Assembly (NCBI GenBank): GCA_003956705.1
Contig: QZCP01000829.1
Location: 1-64,000 of the forward strand
Source of the DNA: Brevipalpus yothersi
Taxonomy: Eukaryota > Arthropoda > Arachnida > Trombidiformes > Tenuipalpidae
DNA length: 64,000 nt
Direction: 5' to 3'
Notes under the pieces: model-generated
Databases searched by the model: none
The model's input: only the letters and a program-made list of their open reading frames with translations
Told to the model about the DNA's origin: nothing
Shown: one piece after another, positions 61,228 to 64,000 of the stretch
Numbering within the stretch: position 1 is the stretch's first letter
Layout: each line of letters opens with the position of its first letter
Translations under genes and position numbers: made by a program

Positions 61228-62073
61228 GTTGATTACTTCCACTACCTCTCCCCATTTAATTGGTATTTTAATTTTTTTCTTCCCCATTCAGCTAATTAAA
61301 ATCATCAAAAGAAACTTAAATACAGGAAGGAAAAACTTCAGCGTCTCTCTTCTTTCTCCTCCCTCTCTTACTCTTCATCATCCGTCATCCAGGCTGAACT
61401 TTTTTTCACCATATTCCAGCACACAATGTTTTTCCCGTTCTGATACCTCCTTTTCACTTTTCTCCTAACTTTCACCACAACTTTTACTCTATGGATGAGA
61501 ATCGAATTCTTCTGCTTCTTCTCTCTCTGCAGTGGTTGAGTAATCGGGTATTGTTGAAATAATCTAATGACGTATTGACTTGGGTAGTCTAATCAACCAG
61601 TTTTTCTCCATGTGTCTCGTGGTTTGACCTGTGAACGTGTGTGTCGTCCATCACTGTTGTTAGTATGAACTCGATAGAGTAAGAATCACAGTCAAAATAA
61701 CTACCAGTAATCAACTATTTCAATCAATTGAAGGTAATCATAGGAGACCACCATCAACCGAACGTTTTTATTTGAATGGCACCATAGTGTCACAAGAACA
61801 ATTGGCGTTTCTGCCTGGGAAAGCATATACATTTGGAATGTATAGTTTGTGCCACAAGACATCCTCCTCTAAAGCAAGGTGCAGTGTCTCATGAGTGATT
61901 TAAAGTTTAAATGTGTCGCCTTTTCGCTAATATATAGAGGGCGCTTTTCGATAAGTGAACATCTTTCTTGACAACGCTTTTGAAGAGTTAAATCAAATTT
62001 TGTTTAATACTTAATTTATTATTATTATGATTATCACTTACTCTGTATTCACTTGAGATCCAGAAGTGATAGT
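61228..62073. other. Spacer before the USP gene
   Basis: Includes a possible alternative last exon of the zinc-finger gene after the acceptor at 61542. A 78-codon open stretch without ATG (about 61663-61899, plus) contains STERFYLNGTIVSQEQL; it is unassigned and could be chance. Confidence 0.35.
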
Positions 62074-63954
62074 ATGTTGATTATGTTGGATCAGTCGGAT
62101 TCACGGATACAGTCGACGAGTGTTTCTGTACCCGGGATTGTTGGTTTAATCAATCTGGGTAATACTTGTTTCATCAATTCTGGTCTCCAGTGTCTCTTCA
62201 ATAATCGTCAATTGGTTGAATATTTTGTCTATCTCTATCCAGAAAAAGAGAAATACATCAATTTATCACCAAATTGCTTGTGCTCATGTTTTATATCATT
62301 ATTAAATAAAGTGTGGTGTAAAGAGCGTAAAGAGAGTGCCCTTCGGCCGGTTGAATTTAAAGATGTACTTGGTGGGGTACATTCGCAATTTCAAGATTAT
62401 CAGCAGCATGATTGTCAAGAATTCCTTGCGCTACTTTTGGGAACTCTCCATGATCAACTCAACACAGGTATCCCATCAAGAAGGGAAAAATTTAAACAAA
62501 TAGCGAACAATATAGCTAAAAATCAAATAAACAATGATGATTCAGCTGGTATGGATGCCGGTCGTCAGAAGCGTATGCGAACTTCCTCAAAGGAAACTTC
62601 ATCCAGTGAAAACCAACAGCAAAACAATAATCATGATAATAACAACGGTACTAACAACAACAACAGTGTTAATAATATCAGCTTTTTGCCAAACAATCCG
62701 CACACGAATAAAGGTGGTGAATATTCTGGTTGTAATGGTATAAGTGTTTTTGATGAGAATTCTCCCATCAACGATGCCAAAGGAGAGTGGAAGCGATACG
62801 TTTCTGTAAACAAGTCAATCATCGTGGACACATTCCAGGGACAATTTAAATCCACAGTCAAGTGCTTCAACTGTGACCATGTTAGCGTTACATTTGAGCC
62901 TTTCATGTATTTAGCGCTACCATTGCCATTTGCTTTGCAAAAACAAGTTGTAATCACCTATGTCAGTGCCCCTGATAGAGATTTTGATAGTCAACCCAGC
63001 GGTCCAATACGATTTCTAATCAGCGTCAATAAATACGATAAAGTTTCGAAAGTTGTACAAGAGTTACGAAAACTTTTACGTGAAGAAAACGAAACTAATC
63101 ACAAAACTTCAACCTCTGATACCGCCACAACTTCTAGCGAGCCTATCGAACGAACGATCGTCTTGGCAGAAGTTCGCGAAAACTATGTATCCAGAGTTTT
63201 AGATGCCGCCCATCATTTCAAATATGTTGACGATGGAACCACCTGTCTATACGCTTTTGAATTACCTGAGCCTCCTAAATCGTATTCATCATTTACTTCA
63301 TCTCATCCTCAATCTCCTTCAACCCAAGAAAATCCAACAATTCAGCCATCGAGCCAGATCGAGAACAATTTGAATTTGAGCGACACTCCAACGGTTGTGA
63401 ACGCTGAGAAATCTATCACACCAAGTAATGATGATCCTTCAAAAGATGGCTTAATCGATGTCGTAGGTTTTGGTGATATGTCATCGCTGGATACTGGATT
63501 ATTGGGCCCATATGTTTTTGATGATCAAATAATGAAGGTGGTCAGCTGTGCCGTTTGTCTGGATGAAAAACCTCGAAATCGATTATTCGTTCATCATTCG
63601 TGTGACTGTCATTTGTGCGATATATGTCTAGAGATGACAATTGAACATTTTACTTGTCCTGAAAACAAAAACAAATTCACATGTCCTACCTGTAATAAGT
63701 CAATCACTCGTTCTGAGTTCGTCCCTCTAGTATCTGATGGGTGTGTAACTTTAGACAAGCCGACCTTATCTCTCTTAACTATACCTCTCTACTTTCGTGT
63801 GACTGATGAATGGAATCAATATGAATTAAAACTTATCCACAGTCCAGTTATTTTGCAACTTCCTAACGCGTTGCCAAGTCATCAATTGTACTCTACTGTG
63901 GATCGTTATGTGCCTTTTCCATATCCTTATTCCTTACATTGGGCCGATCAAAAA
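62074..63954 (+). CDS. Ubiquitin-specific protease with RING-like insert, N-terminal part (runs off window)
   Basis: First exon from ATG 62074 to the donor AAA|GTAAGT at 63955 (phase 0), 627 codons; the gene continues to the right. The USP catalytic Cys box is at the very start (GLINLGNTCFINSGLQCLFN) and the QDAQEF-like box follows (QQHDCQEFLALLLGTLHDQL). Then comes an Asn/Ser-rich linker and the zinc-ribbon finger region (STVKCFNCDHVSVTFEPFMY), as in the USP4/11/15/32 group. A long insert follows, with a RING-like Cys/His pattern (CAVCLDEKP, then CDCHLCDICL, ending CPTCNKS). The His box should lie beyond the window. USPs cleave ubiquitin from proteins. The N-terminus is short, with no DUSP or UBL domain before the Cys box. 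Confidence 0.85.
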
Positions 63955-64000
63955 GTAAGTTCAATGAAGCCTGTTCACTTTTGAGAACTAATCGTTGGTT

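Noticed and set aside
1..64000. CRISPR arrays, bacterial operons, integrases, tRNA or rRNA genes
   Set aside because: No spaced direct repeats, no ribosome-binding sites or operon layout, no cloverleaf-like or rRNA-like segment was noticed; spliced genes show the DNA is eukaryotic.

Overview
The window is animal nuclear DNA: AT-rich, with short GT-AG introns (mostly 50-200 bp), long (CT)n/(GA)n microsatellites and one run of N inside a microsatellite. The gene set (couch potato/RBPMS, UFSP2, UBE2L3, MED11, NPRL3, RNase Z, SmgGDS, a secreted heme peroxidase, sialate lyases, MYT1-type fingers, a USP) and the small secreted proteins fit an arthropod. A mite or related chelicerate is my best guess; no rRNA or mitochondrial marker is present to fix it.

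Layout. 1-3.7 kb: last two coding exons of a couch potato/RBPMS RNA-binding protein (+). 3.7-7.8 kb: non-coding, three (CT)n blocks. 7.8-9.3 kb: two convergent split genes found by matching splice phases rather than single ORFs, a tentative one on + and a better supported secreted Cys protein on -. 9.3-11.0 kb: coding-like debris, then an inverted, broken 5' copy of UFSP2. 11.4-20.8 kb: mTERF, a small membrane-type protein, UFSP2 and UBE2L3, rearranged by a tandem duplication. Its junction joins the UBE2L3 promoter and first 24 codons in frame to the 3' part of mTERF. A later 2.4-kb deletion put the UFSP2 catalytic region just behind it.

22.6-31.2 kb: MED11 and NPRL3 (+, about 130 bp apart), a two-exon secreted protein (+), RNase Z/ELAC2 (-) and a five-exon Gly-Tyr-rich secreted protein (-). 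35.0-42.4 kb: SmgGDS/RAP1GDS1 (+), every coding intron in phase 1. 44.9-59.4 kb: a nine-exon secreted animal heme peroxidase (+) whose 8.7-kb fourth intron holds two tandem N-acetylneuraminate lyase genes on the opposite strand. One lyase has intact active-site motifs; the other has lost them. 60.4-61.5 kb: a tiny MYT1-type CCHHC zinc-finger protein. 62.1-64 kb: the N-terminal part of a ubiquitin-specific protease with a RING-like insert, running off the window.

The genes do not form one pathway. The recurring theme is ubiquitin/UFM1 handling (UFSP2, UBE2L3, USP) plus local duplication and decay. The most unusual items are the in-frame UBE2L3-mTERF chimera and the sialate-lyase pseudoenzyme nested in the peroxidase intron. 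Exon ends were set by hand from splice consensus, reading phase and recalled family alignment; no search was run.
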